From positions 1 through 42,796 of the forward strand of contig CAIKPM010000007.1 in NCBI GenBank assembly GCA_903829325.1: a stretch of DNA of 42,796 bases, given 5' to 3'. Below are positions 24,454-33,700 of this stretch, piece by piece. This stretch comes from an uncultured bacterium. Its GTDB lineage: Bacteria > Vulcanimicrobiota > Vulcanimicrobiia > Vulcanimicrobiales > Vulcanimicrobiaceae. The notes under the pieces are model-generated. The model saw only the letters and a program-made list of their open reading frames with translations, was not told the origin of the DNA and did not search any database. Position 1 is the first letter of the stretch, and each line of letters opens with the position of its first letter. The position numbers and the translations under genes were made by a program.

Positions 24454-26022
24454 ATGGGCGATACCAACACTGTGGCTGTGCGTAATTCCCTGATCATCGC
24501 AGGAACGTGGGGCTTCTTGCTCCTGGTCTTTCTCGTCGATGCATACACCCCACAAGATCTCGTGATCGCAATTTTGTTTACGATCCCAATCGTCTTGGCA
24601 GCTTTAACGCGCATTAGGCAGCATATTTTTGCGATGGTCATCGCCGCCTTAGCTGGCGATCTGACGGCGGCGATTCTTAACGCCCAACGCGACCATAACC
24701 ATTGGGATATCGTCGGGGTTTGGAATCGCGTTTTGTCAGCGTTCTCCATTGTGCTTGTCGGCTATCTCAGCACCGCCGTCCAAGAACGCGCGCACCACGT
24801 TGGCCTGGTCATGGCTCGTGAGGCGCGCATGCGACGCGAGATTTCCCTGGCCGCCGCAATCGATCGTCTGCGCACACTGCTCTCGCGTGAGCTCGTTGAA
24901 CGCGCGTTGGTGCGCGAAGCCGCCTGCCTGTTCGAAGTCGATGGCGTATCCTGGCTCTCCACACAGCGCGATTACCCGATGTTGAGCGTCAATAGCAACG
25001 ATCGCACCACAATAGACGAACACGCTGTCGAAGGAACCGAGTTGACTTCCCTGATGCAAAGCGTGCTCGATGGCATGCTCCCGCGTCAGCTCAGCCGTGC
25101 CGATGCATTCGGCCGACTCATCCTCGCGCGCTACAAACGCAGCAGCGCCATTGCGTTCCCCGTCCGCGAAGGGGGCGCGGCGTACGGAACATTGATTTTA
25201 TGGAGCAATAGCGAGCACGTCATCGATGATGACGATATTCTGACCGCCCGCATGTTTTTGCGCTCGGTCGCAACCGCACTCGGTCGCGCCGAACTGTTCG
25301 CCGAGCTTGCCAATCGCAATGAAACGATCGCCGAACGCAACGCGATCATCCGCGATGTTGTCTACGCGCTTACCCACGATCTCCGCACCCCGCTCAGTGC
25401 CCTCGGGGTCACCATGCGACAAGCACGCAATAATGCATACGGCAACCTCCCGCCACGATACGCAGAAATTCTCGACGCAAGTATCGCCGCAATCGACGAT
25501 CTGCAACGGCTGGCTGAAACGCTGCTAACCGTCGCACGGATCGAAAGCGGGGAATTACGCACGACGCGTGACCCACTTGATCTGCAAACACTGCTGAGTG
25601 AGGTCTCCACAGAATTCTCGGCAATGGCAGAACAACGCCAGATCAGCCTCACGCTCAAGCCACACGAAGCGGTCACGATCCTTGGTGATCGCGGCGACCT
25701 GCGTCGCGCAATCACCAATCTCCTCGCAAACGCGCTCGAGCATACCCCCACCCAGGGCCACGTGGAGTTGAGCCTCGAACTGCAAGGGAATGTAGTGCGC
25801 GTGCATGTCCGCGATGATGGCTACGGCATCGACCCCGAACAACGCTCGTCACTCTTTGAGCGATTTTCATCTGCCAGATCAGCTACGGGACGCGGTACAG
25901 GCTTGGGCCTATACATCGTGCGGCGGATCACCGAAGCCGCAGCTGGCACCGTGCAATATACGCCCTTGCAACCCCGCGGCTCACTCTTCACCCTCGCTTT
26001 CCCGATCATAGGACGCTCGTGA
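24454..26022 (+). CDS. Membrane histidine kinase with GAF-like domain
   Basis: The 522-residue protein has about four membrane helices (~10-115), a linker and GAF-like domain (~155-290), a HisKA domain with H308 in THDLRTPL, and an HATPase domain with NLLANALEH, DDGYGID and GRGTGLGLYIV. All catalytic boxes are intact. ATG 24454 begins the first membrane region and has AGGG-rich sequence before it. It diverges from the tandem KdpD gene across 53 bases and overlaps the following regulator as GTGA. The layout suggests that this kinase supplies the membrane and transmitter parts missing from the KdpD-like protein, though no KdpD domain is present in it. Confidence 0.92.
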   Translation: MGDTNTVAVRNSLIIAGTWGFLLLVFLVDAYTPQDLVIAILFTIPIVLAALTRIRQHIFAMVIAALAGDLTAAILNAQRDHNHWDIVGVWNRVLSAFSIVLVGYLSTAVQERAHHVGLVMAREARMRREISLAAAIDRLRTLLSRELVERALVREAACLFEVDGVSWLSTQRDYPMLSVNSNDRTTIDEHAVEGTELTSLMQSVLDGMLPRQLSRADAFGRLILARYKRSSAIAFPVREGGAAYGTLILWSNSEHVIDDDDILTARMFLRSVATALGRAELFAELANRNETIAERNAIIRDVVYALTHDLRTPLSALGVTMRQARNNAYGNLPPRYAEILDASIAAIDDLQRLAETLLTVARIESGELRTTRDPLDLQTLLSEVSTEFSAMAEQRQISLTLKPHEAVTILGDRGDLRRAITNLLANALEHTPTQGHVELSLELQGNVVRVHVRDDGYGIDPEQRSSLFERFSSARSATGRGTGLGLYIVRRITEAAAGTVQYTPLQPRGSLFTLAFPIIGRS

Positions 26023-26666
26023 CATCAGAGCCCGAATCAATCCGCGTTTTTCTCGTCGAAGACCATGCCCTTACTCGGGCTGGTTTGCGCACGGCCTTTG
26101 CCGAGGCCGGGTTTTGCATCGTCGGGGAAAGTGGCGATGGACTCGCCGCGCAGCAGCAGATTCTTTCCCTGCAACCCCACGTCGCCGTACTCGATGTGGG
26201 CCTCCCCGGGCAAGATGGCATTGCGCTCAGCCGTGCGCTCAAAACTGCCTGCCCGCAGATGGGCATCGTTATCGTCACCATGCAAGAAGGTGAAGATTAT
26301 GTGTTTCCAGCTTTGACCGCTGGGGCCAACGCCTTTTGCGTCAAGACCTCGAATATAGCGACGGTCATCGATGCAGTGCGCACGGTCGCGGCGGGGGGAG
26401 CATATTTCGATCCGAAAATTGCCCACCTTATTTTAAACCGGCTGAATAACAGCAACACGCCACGCGCATCGCAAATTCTCACCCCACGCGAACTGGATAT
26501 TTTACGACTCGTCGCCGAGGGTCACGGGAATCTCGCTATCGCCGATATGCTCTACCTCGGCGTCGGTACAGTCAAGGGTCATATCCACGATATTCTCGAG
26601 AAATTATCCGCATCTGATCGCGCGCAAGCCGCAGTCATCGCCTTCCGTCAAGGGTGGTTACGTTAG
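26019..26666 (+). CDS. NarL/LuxR-family response regulator, partner of the kinase
   Basis: The receiver domain (~8-125) has a full acidic pocket (E14, D15), phospho-acceptor D59 in VLDVGLPG, T87 and K109. A LuxR-type helix-turn-helix fills ~150-210. GTG 26019 overlaps the kinase stop (GTGA), so the two are a matched pair. KdpE proteins that control kdp are OmpR-type with a winged helix; this one is NarL-type, so if it controls kdp the regulator has been swapped. The canonical receiver sets it apart from the two orphan NarL regulators in this window. Confidence 0.94.
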   Translation: MTSEPESIRVFLVEDHALTRAGLRTAFAEAGFCIVGESGDGLAAQQQILSLQPHVAVLDVGLPGQDGIALSRALKTACPQMGIVIVTMQEGEDYVFPALTAGANAFCVKTSNIATVIDAVRTVAAGGAYFDPKIAHLILNRLNNSNTPRASQILTPRELDILRLVAEGHGNLAIADMLYLGVGTVKGHIHDILEKLSASDRAQAAVIAFRQGWLR

Positions 26667-26670
26667 CCCG

Positions 26671-27471
26671 CTACGGTGTAAACGCCAGACGGCCATCCGA
26701 ATGGATCGTCAAGCCGTTCACCCAGCGGTTAAAGCGAAGCGTCTTCCCTTTAGGGAGCGTGCGCAGCGTCCCCTCAGGCGTCACGTACATCACACTGGGA
26801 CGACCATCAACATTCACAACAATCCGCAACTCAATCCCACCAGGCAAGGTGATTGAAACCTGGGGCATTTCATGCACCATCGCCTCGATCATTGGGCCGA
26901 GGGCTTCTTCAGGATCATCTTGCTGATCGCGCGATTGGCGCTGTTCATCGGATTGTCGCCCATGCTGGTCTTGCCGCTGCACTTGCGAAACACGTTTCAT
27001 CTGGTCACGCTCCTCAAGCGCACGGCGCGTCGCCGCTTGCGCAGAAACAGCTTGCATCTCACTCATGACTTTTTCCATGGGATTTAATGCAAATAAATAA
27101 TTAGCCGTAATATTTTTATCTTCAACCGCAGGCGGAATGATCTCCTCATTATGCGGCTGCGCCAAAATACGCACATCGTCTGCTTTGGGGCTCGCTTGCG
27201 TAGGGATGGGCAAGCTGTTCTCGTGGAAGTTCTGCGTTATTGGAGCCAGCATCGGCCTGAGTTCTTCAGAAATAAACGACCCGACTTGCTGCGAGCTGCG
27301 GGTTGCAGAATCACCACTAAAAGCCGGTATCTGCTCACGAAGCTCTGCCTCGCTCTCGATAACCGCTGTCAAATCATTGAGGACTTCAAGGACATCGTCA
27401 AGCTCGCTCTGCAAAGCCGACTGGAAGGGACTTTGATACGGCGTATGAGTGTTAGAATAAGGGATAGCCAT
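26671..27471 (-). CDS. Orphan protein of 266 aa, unknown function
   Basis: I recognise no family. The N-terminal ~120 residues are acidic, polar and encoded by AT-richer DNA. Around 145-190 there is a highly charged Gln/Arg/Asp-rich helix (KRVSQVQRQDQHGRQSDEQR), probably coiled coil. The last ~70 residues form a compact beta-like domain (ITLPGGIELRIVVNVDGRPS, VTPEGTLRTLPKG). No signal peptide or membrane segment. ATG 27471 is preceded by GAGG at five bases. It converges on the kinase-regulator pair with only a 4-base gap. Confidence 0.6.
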   Translation of the reverse strand: MAIPYSNTHTPYQSPFQSALQSELDDVLEVLNDLTAVIESEAELREQIPAFSGDSATRSSQQVGSFISEELRPMLAPITQNFHENSLPIPTQASPKADDVRILAQPHNEEIIPPAVEDKNITANYLFALNPMEKVMSEMQAVSAQAATRRALEERDQMKRVSQVQRQDQHGRQSDEQRQSRDQQDDPEEALGPMIEAMVHEMPQVSITLPGGIELRIVVNVDGRPSVMYVTPEGTLRTLPKGKTLRFNRWVNGLTIHSDGRLAFTP

Positions 27472-27636
27472 AAAAGCCTCGAGAGAAATTACGCGTATAA
27501 AAGAGATAAAACAAGAGAGAGAATAAACCGTGCTCCATACTAATTATTCGTCAGAAAAAAACTGACTCATGCTTAGCACAAAAAGCTCTTTATTCACTTA
27601 TTTTATGCGCACATTTTCAGGACAAGGCACGCACAT
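27472..27636. other. AT-rich intergenic region
   Basis: 165 bases, markedly AT-rich compared with the flanks, between the SDR stop and the start of the 266-residue gene, both leftward. A small hairpin GTCAG-AAAAAAA-CTGAC is present. I could not pick out a reliable promoter. The shift in composition continues into the N-terminal part of the next gene. Confidence 0.4.
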
Positions 27637-28404
27637 TCACTCGCTTGCGTTGGTTAGGCCGCCACCAATTCCTAGAACACTGCCATTAATGAAACTTGCT
27701 TGCGGGGAAAGCAAAAAGCAAGCAGCATCGGCGATATCTTCCCAAGACCCAGCATGCCCAGTGGGATTAGCTGCGGGAACGCGCTGGGCTTGCTCGCGCG
27801 ACGAGGTCTTATCGCGAATATCTCCCGGCTCGAGCACATTCACAGTAATGCCTGCGGCGGCTTCTTCTAAGGCGAGCGTACGCGCAAATGCCACCAGCCC
27901 CGCCTTCGCCGCGCCATACAGTGCCAAGCCCCGCGCGGGCCGCGTGACACTCGAGCCGGTCATACCGAAAAATAGCAGTCGCCCTGTACCGCGAGCACGC
28001 ATACCGGGCAAGACCGCTTGCGCCAGAAGAATCCCGCTCATCAAATTCTCTGCCAGCATCAACTGCGCATCTTCTCGAGTTGAGCGCTGCAGGAGACCGA
28101 TTTTCATCGGCCCGCGTCCGTGAATCGCAGCATACAGGGGCCCATGCGTGGCTTCCAGCTGCTGCAATGCAAGGTCTACCGCAGCGGGATCATCCCAATC
28201 GAAACACTGCGCTCCAGCGCCGGGATCAAAAGCACGCATACGGGCCAGGACCGCAGCCGGATCACCGCCGCCATGCCGAGTCGCGACCACAACCCGATAC
28301 CCAACCTGAGCCAAACGCTCGGCAACCCCCGCACACAGGCCGCCGGTGGCTCCGGTCACCAGCACCACCGATCGCTGCTTATCGCCCGCGTGCTCCACCG
28401 GCAA
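27637..28404 (-). CDS. Short-chain dehydrogenase/reductase
   Basis: A classical SDR of 255 aa. The cofactor motif is TGATGGLCAG near residue 17, followed by ATRHGGG, whose Arg suggests NADP(H) preference. The catalytic Tyr and Lys lie in YGAAK, and the serine region is MTGSS. The end resembles FabG-like reductases (FINGSVLGIGGG). The substrate cannot be predicted. In place of the usual NNAG the sequence has HGRGP, a small deviation. ATG 28404 lies 18 bases after the tRNA-Leu gene. Confidence 0.88.
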   Translation of the reverse strand: MPVEHAGDKQRSVVLVTGATGGLCAGVAERLAQVGYRVVVATRHGGGDPAAVLARMRAFDPGAGAQCFDWDDPAAVDLALQQLEATHGPLYAAIHGRGPMKIGLLQRSTREDAQLMLAENLMSGILLAQAVLPGMRARGTGRLLFFGMTGSSVTRPARGLALYGAAKAGLVAFARTLALEEAAAGITVNVLEPGDIRDKTSSREQAQRVPAANPTGHAGSWEDIADAACFLLSPQASFINGSVLGIGGGLTNASE

Positions 28405-28422
28405 AACACCTCAAAAAACATC

Positions 28423-28506
28423 TGCGCAAGACTGGATTTGAACCAGCACGCCGTTGCCAGCGCTAGCACCTCAAGCTAGTGCGTCTACCAATTCCGCCAC
28501 TCGCGC
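28423..28506 (-). tRNA. tRNA-Leu (anticodon GAG)
   Basis: The minus strand folds into a complete class II tRNA. The acceptor stem is GCGCGAG/CTTGCGC with discriminator A, the D arm is GCGGAATTGGTAGACGC, and the anticodon stem CTAGC/GCTAG surrounds the loop TTGAGGT. A long variable arm follows, then the T arm GCTGG-TTCAAAT-CCAGT. Anticodon GAG reads CUC and CUU. The CCA end is not encoded. The gene is 84 bases long. Confidence 0.96.
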
Positions 28507-28630
28507 ATATTGAGGATTTTCACGCCCCGCAGGGCGACCACACAACTACGCTGCTTAAGAGCCGCAAACCTCTGCGGCGGCACCCTGCAAGAACGGGGTC
28601 CATCAGTGCAAACGCGAAGTCAATGGTCCT

Positions 28631-29179
28631 ATGTCTGTACGCCTGCTCACCTGTCTCGTTCTTGCCGCGGCCCTGTCGCCGGCTCTGGCGCGCGCGCAAA
28701 CACCACCAACGCCAGCCCCCTTGCCGAGTGCAGCTCCGAGCATGTCACCAAGCATCGCACCGGTTCCCACACTCTCGAGCGCACCCCCACCAGCCCCAGT
28801 GCTGCCACCCACGCCACTGCCAACCGCCATCCCGACCGTGGCACCGACCACATCACCCTACGGCTACACCTATCAGCCACCGCAGACATCGCAAATCGGC
28901 CCGCGCATTCTGGAAATCGACCTCACCGATCGGATCATTCGACCTGGGCTGATGCAACTGCGAGTCCTGGCAGACCCGAGCGTCACGAGTGTCATCGTCC
29001 GTTCCATGGGACGGCAATTCGCACTCCCGCAACAAGCAGCCGGAGTTTTTACCGCCGCGAATATGGTCCCGAATATCCCCTTCTTCCTACGGGGCCGAAC
29101 CCTGTGGGTTGATATCGTTGCCACGCGGCAAGACGGGAGCCAAACCCAAATCTCGCTGCCCATTCAGCTGATGGGCTAA
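28631..29179 (+). CDS. Secreted proline-rich protein, unknown function
   Basis: The 182-residue protein has a Sec signal peptide (residues 1-22, ending LARAQ) and a low-complexity Pro/Ala/Ser/Thr linker (~23-75). A compact beta-rich domain (~90-182) follows, with VLADPSVTSVIVRSMGRQFAL and WVDIVATRQDGSQTQISLPI. The linker could span the cell wall or envelope. No lipobox. Function unknown. Start ATG 28631 begins the signal peptide. The gap from the tRNA (28507-28630) holds small GC hairpins only. Confidence 0.75.
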   Translation: MSVRLLTCLVLAAALSPALARAQTPPTPAPLPSAAPSMSPSIAPVPTLSSAPPPAPVLPPTPLPTAIPTVAPTTSPYGYTYQPPQTSQIGPRILEIDLTDRIIRPGLMQLRVLADPSVTSVIVRSMGRQFALPQQAAGVFTAANMVPNIPFFLRGRTLWVDIVATRQDGSQTQISLPIQLMG

Positions 29180-29200
29180 AGGGGGAAACGATACCCTTTT
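29178..29200 (+). terminator. Weak hairpin after the secreted-protein gene
   Basis: AAAGGG (29178-29183) pairs with CCCTTT (29194-29199) around a 10-base loop, followed by T. It begins at the stop codon of the secreted-protein gene. The stem is short, so termination would be partial. Confidence 0.3.
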
Positions 29201-29207
29201 GGCCCTC

Positions 29208-29235
29208 TTGCCACTATGCGCGACGGTGACATAAC
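29208..29235 (+). promoter_or_regulatory. Possible promoter of the second orphan cassette
   Basis: TTGCCA (29208-29213) and CATAAC (29230-29235) with 16-base spacing. The start would be near 29242, about 70 bases before ATG 29313. Weak -10. Confidence 0.35.
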
Positions 29236-29312
29236 CCTGATGTATGGCAATGGCAAGCGGCTACCCGTCAAGCACATTCTGGCCAGCGAGCCAACCCAAC
29301 CAAGGGGCGACA

Positions 29313-30005
29313 ATGTCAAGCCCCAGCATGGCGCTCGCGCCAACCTTGCCGTTCGCCGCACCATCAAACACCCTCTCCAGCGAAGACCTGAGCAGCAGCA
29401 GCCAAGCGGGGCCTCCTCCAACCATACCACTGATACAGTCGATGCCCCCAGCTCCAACGAATACCGCCGGCACAAACACCGACAACAGCAACCTGCAGCG
29501 GATCGATTACCTGGTCAACACACCTGGATTGATGTTTTCGTATCAAATGCCAGATGGTGCCACGCTGAGCAATGCTATGATCCCCGGCTATTTGACCATC
29601 GCCAAGAATAATGTGCTCGTCGTGCGCGATCAACAACACGACGCATTTGCCGCATTTCTCTTAGACAAAGATATCGCTCTTTCGGCGATGGGCGATGGCT
29701 CGGTGCAAATCAAGCAAAACGGTACGACGGTATACAGCGACCCACTCGGCAACGTCAGCATCTTCTCCCAAGGCAACAAAGTCGCGCAATTTCCCGCGAA
29801 GACATTCAACCCCCAACGCGATTTAGTGCAAGCCGGTTATCTCACTGCAGACGCAGCAGCTATGTTCATCAATGTGTTTGCCAATGGCGGCCTTGGTATG
29901 TTGCCCGATCTGCAAAGCACATTCACGTCCGAGGACACCAATTATCTCAATCGCCAACAATGGGATAACGCGAATCAAGGCAACGCAGCTAGCCCGCTAA
30001 GCTAA
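29313..30005 (+). CDS. Orphan protein with Pro/Ser-rich N-terminus, 230 aa
   Basis: ATG 29313 is chosen because AAGGGG lies five bases upstream; an in-frame ATG at 29244 has no such site. Residues 1-65 are low-complexity (Ser, Pro, Thr, Asn) with no Sec signal. Residues ~75-165 look like a beta-sandwich-type domain (LMFSYQMPDGATLSNAMIPG, DGSVQIKQNGTTVYSDPLGN). The C-terminus is mixed and ends with QQWDNANQGNAASPLS. No family recognised. Like the GDPH gene at 12912 it lies tail-to-tail with an orphan NarL regulator (9-base overlap), though the two proteins are not obviously homologous. A secreted role is possible. Confidence 0.65.
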   Translation: MSSPSMALAPTLPFAAPSNTLSSEDLSSSSQAGPPPTIPLIQSMPPAPTNTAGTNTDNSNLQRIDYLVNTPGLMFSYQMPDGATLSNAMIPGYLTIAKNNVLVVRDQQHDAFAAFLLDKDIALSAMGDGSVQIKQNGTTVYSDPLGNVSIFSQGNKVAQFPAKTFNPQRDLVQAGYLTADAAAMFINVFANGGLGMLPDLQSTFTSEDTNYLNRQQWDNANQGNAASPLS

Positions 30006-30629
30006 ACCCGTTTTAATCGCATGCACAGCGGCTTGTGAGCGTGCATTAATGTGGAGCTTGGCGAAAATCCGGCTGATGTGATTCTTGACAGTTTTCTCGG
30101 ATAACGACAAGCGTGAACTGATTTCTTTATTCGAGAGCCCCTGAGCAATCAGACGAATAACATCAGTTTCACGCATCGAAAGATCGAACGATTCACGGCT
30201 GGCACCGGTCAGCGGGGCACGAGTCACGCGCAAACGGGGATCGACAATACGCTCTCCTGCGCAAATTGCTTTGAGTTGACGCAATAATTCTGATGGTAAA
30301 ATATCTTTGAGCAACAAGCCATCAGCATCAAGCGAGAGTCGCCGCGGCGAACGTTGAATCCCAACACTCGATGATAACAGAACCAAGCGCGCTGATGGCA
30401 ACAGCCGACGCAAATGCATGATTTTATACTCGATTTCTTCGCTCAAGCCATCGAGATCGACAATAACCAAATCGGCTTTCGCGGCAACCAGTGCTTCGAC
30501 GTCAAAGCGCGATAAATCATCAAGCGCGGTAATATTCGGATCGAGAGACAGTAAATACGAGAGCGCTTTTCCAAAAAGAGTATGTTCTCCCATTACGATG
30601 AGACGAATTTGCTGCGTACCAATTGCCAT
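29997..30629 (-). CDS. Orphan NarL/LuxR-family regulator with a weakened receiver
   Basis: Close paralogue of the regulator at 13774-14409. The phospho-acceptor would be D58 in VIVDLDGL and the Lys lies in LLKDILP. The acidic pocket is reduced (VMGEH), and the region after the conserved Ser is unusual (SVGIQRSPRRLSLDADG), so phosphorylation may be poor or absent. The HTH is well kept (LSNKEISSRLSLSEKTVKNH). No kinase adjoins. The start codon ATG 30629 follows an AT-rich leader (GAGAATATAATG). It overlaps the end of the facing orphan gene by nine bases. Confidence 0.9.
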   Translation of the reverse strand: MAIGTQQIRLIVMGEHTLFGKALSYLLSLDPNITALDDLSRFDVEALVAAKADLVIVDLDGLSEEIEYKIMHLRRLLPSARLVLLSSSVGIQRSPRRLSLDADGLLLKDILPSELLRQLKAICAGERIVDPRLRVTRAPLTGASRESFDLSMRETDVIRLIAQGLSNKEISSRLSLSEKTVKNHISRIFAKLHINARSQAAVHAIKTGLA

Positions 30630-30699
30630 TATATTCTCACATATTTCAAAAAGAGCGTTATAAAGTCGGGGGAGCTATTAGGCCTATGATATGGTATCT

Positions 30700-30728
30700 T
30701 TGTCATGAGACTGTGTAGAATATATAGA
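30700..30728 (+). promoter_or_regulatory. Putative mfd promoter
   Basis: TTGTCA (30700-30705) and TATAGA (30723-30728) are 17 bases apart in an AT-rich gap. This is the best consensus match in the window. It would start transcription near 30735, 50 bases before the mfd ATG, and may drive the block that runs to gpmI. Confidence 0.6.
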
Positions 30729-30784
30729 AAAATCGTCAAGCGGCCCAGGCCAGAATACTCTTGGCCGCGCATTATGAAACTACC

Positions 30785-33700
30785 ATGACCCTTGCCGCGA
30801 CCTTCGTCCGCGCTCTTTTGAGCGCCAGCCGCCCGTTCGCCCACCTCGTCGAACGCTTGCGTAGCACCACGAACACCGTTTCCTTAGAACAGACCACCCA
30901 GGCCGCCCGTCCCTACGTGCTGGCCGGGCTCTCGGCGGCAGTGCAACGCCCGCTCTTTATCGTCGTCCCCACCCCTGACATTGCCGAGCGCACGTATGCG
31001 GATCTGCTGTATTATCGCGAAGCAAACGACAATGGCGCAGCGCACCACGTAGCGCTCCTGCGCGCACGTGGCGAAGCGATCGGCTCGATCGAGAGCCCCT
31101 CTGAACGCAGCGCTCGCATGACCTTACTCGCAGATTTGAGTTTCGAGCCCAAGCCACAGCAGATCGTCATCGCACCGGTGGCCGCTCTTCGCCAATACGT
31201 CATGCCCCCCAGCGTCTTTCGCGAGCTGACCTTCATGCTGGAGGTCGGTAACGAGGCAGGCTGGGATACCACACTTACCGCCCTCCACAGACTTGGCTAC
31301 ACCCGGGTTGACGTGGTTTCAGCCGTCGGCGAATACGCCGTACGCGGCGGCATCCTCGACCTCTATGCCGCAACAGCGAATCTGGCAACCCGAATTGAAT
31401 TTTTCGGCGACACCGTTGAGAGTATGCGCCCCTTTGATCTCAACTCGCAGCGCAGTGAAGGTGAGCACACGCTTACCCAACTGCGCGTCACCCCATGGAG
31501 TGAAATACCCCGCGATACGCTGCTTCAGGAGCGGCTCTGCACGACTGCGGCTGCGACCGTTGACCCAGAACGTGCCAGTCACCGAGCCATCGATGAAGCC
31601 TTAACCAGCTACTTTGCCTCGGGCGCTGATATCCCCGAAGCCTGGCTTGCACTGTGCTACGAGCAGCCTGCAACACTGGTGGAATACCTTGATGCGAGCA
31701 GTATCGTAGTGCTCGAAGAACCCGGCATGCTGGCGGCAATCGAACAAGGCCTTGATGCGGAACGTGAACGAGAAACCCGCTCGCTCCTGCGCGAACTCGA
31801 GGGCGATCAATTAAGCGTAGCGGAGAACGAGATCGGGGAAGCCTTGCTAGGCGAGGTCACGCCACCCCGTCCAAGCCTGTCAGACATTGCCGGAACCTTT
31901 GAGCAACATGCCTGCCTCGTTTTCCCTGGCGCGATTGAGCACACTCAACCCGCCTGGCTGCCAAGTGTCCAAGAAAAGTTCGTGCTCGAAACCCGCCCCG
32001 CCGAGCACTTCAATCGCCAAATCACCCACTTTATCGACGCTGTGCGCGGCTGGTCGCAAGCGGGCGAGACCGTGCTGCTCGTCGTTTCCGGCGCTTCACG
32101 GGTGGTAGATCTGCTACAAGCCGCAGATCTACCCGTTGAACGCAAGGCGAATATCATTCATCTGCAAGCCGCCGACGGCGCCAAGCTCGCCAACGTCGGT
32201 GGACGCCCCATTTATGTCGATAGCGGCAGCATCGATGGTGGCTTCTCACTCCCTGATCTGCGCCTGCACGTACTGGGCGATCGCGAAATCTTCGGCCAGC
32301 CGCCAAAACGCGTGAAGCTGCGCGCGGTCAAAGAAGGCGTACCAGTTACTTTAGCCGATCTCCGCGTCGGTGATCTCGTGGTACATGCCGTCCATGGGAT
32401 CGCTCAATACGTCGGGCTGCGCACCGAAACCATCTTGGGCGCCACCAGTGACTATCTCGATTTGAAATTTGCCGGCACCGACCGGCTCCTCGTGCCCGTG
32501 CATCAAATGCATCAGGTCACGAAATACGGCGCAACCGAGGGAGCGAGTCCGCGACTTTCCAAAATGGGCGGCGCGGATTGGGCACGCGCAAAGAGTCGGG
32601 TTTCGGAAGCACTGGCCAAAATTGCCGAAGGCTTGGTCGATTTATACGCCGAGCGCGAACTCGCCGAAGGGCACGCGTATCCGCCCGATACGCCCTGGCA
32701 AGCAGAGTTAGAAGAATCTTTCCCTTACGAGACGACCCCGGATCAACAAAAAGCAATCGATGAAACGAAACGCGATATGGAGCGCGCGCGCCCGATGGAT
32801 CGCCTAGTCTGCGGAGATGTTGGTTACGGGAAAACCGAAGTCGCTTTGCGAGCAGCGTTTAAAGCACTCTGCGATAAACGCCAAGTCGCAATTCTCGTTC
32901 CGACAACATTGCTAGCCTCGCAACACGCCCGCAATTTAACCAATCGATTCGCTTCGTTCCCAGTCCGGATCGATGAACTTTCGCGCTTTCGCAGCAAGAA
33001 AGAGCAACAACAGACCCTCCAAGATCTTGCCGCCGGCAAAGTCGATATTATCGTCGGCACGCATCGACTTCTGCAGAAAGATGTTGTTTTTGCAAATCTG
33101 GGACTAATTATTGTTGATGAAGAGCAACGTTTCGGCGTGATGCATAAAGAACGCCTCAAGCAAATGCGCGCTTCGGTTGACGTCTTGACCTTATCAGCAA
33201 CCCCCATCCCTCGCACCTTGCACATGTCGTTGATGGGCGTGCGTGATCTTTCATTAATCCAGACCGCTCCACGCAATCGTATGTCGGTGAAAACGGTTGT
33301 GATGCCAGCCAGCGATACCGTCGTGCAAAAAGCCATTCTGCACGAGTTGGATCGTGGTGGGCAGATCTATTACGTACACAATCGTGTCGAATCGATTAAT
33401 GCCGTCGAACGCGCATTAGCAGAACTCGTGCCCAAAGCAAGAATTGCCGTAGGGCACGGCGGCATGACCGAAGCAGAGCTAGAGCCGATCATGACGAAAT
33501 TCATCGATGGTGAGATCGATATTCTCGTAGCAACCACAATTATTGAAAATGGCATCGATATCCCCAATGTTAATACGATCATTATCAACGATGCAGACAA
33601 ATTCGGTTTGGCACAACTCTATCAATTGCGTGGCCGTGTCGGGCGCTCCAATCACCAGGCCTATGCGTATTTACTGTATCAAGGGCATAAAGTGCTCTCG

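Noticed and set aside
28423-28506. Integration of a mobile element at tRNA-Leu
   Set aside because: I found no integrase gene and no repeated copy of the tRNA 3' end within the window.
26671-30629. A type III secretion cluster
   Set aside because: The orphan proteins have effector-like low-complexity starts, but no secretion apparatus gene (ATPase, ring or export-gate proteins) is in the window.
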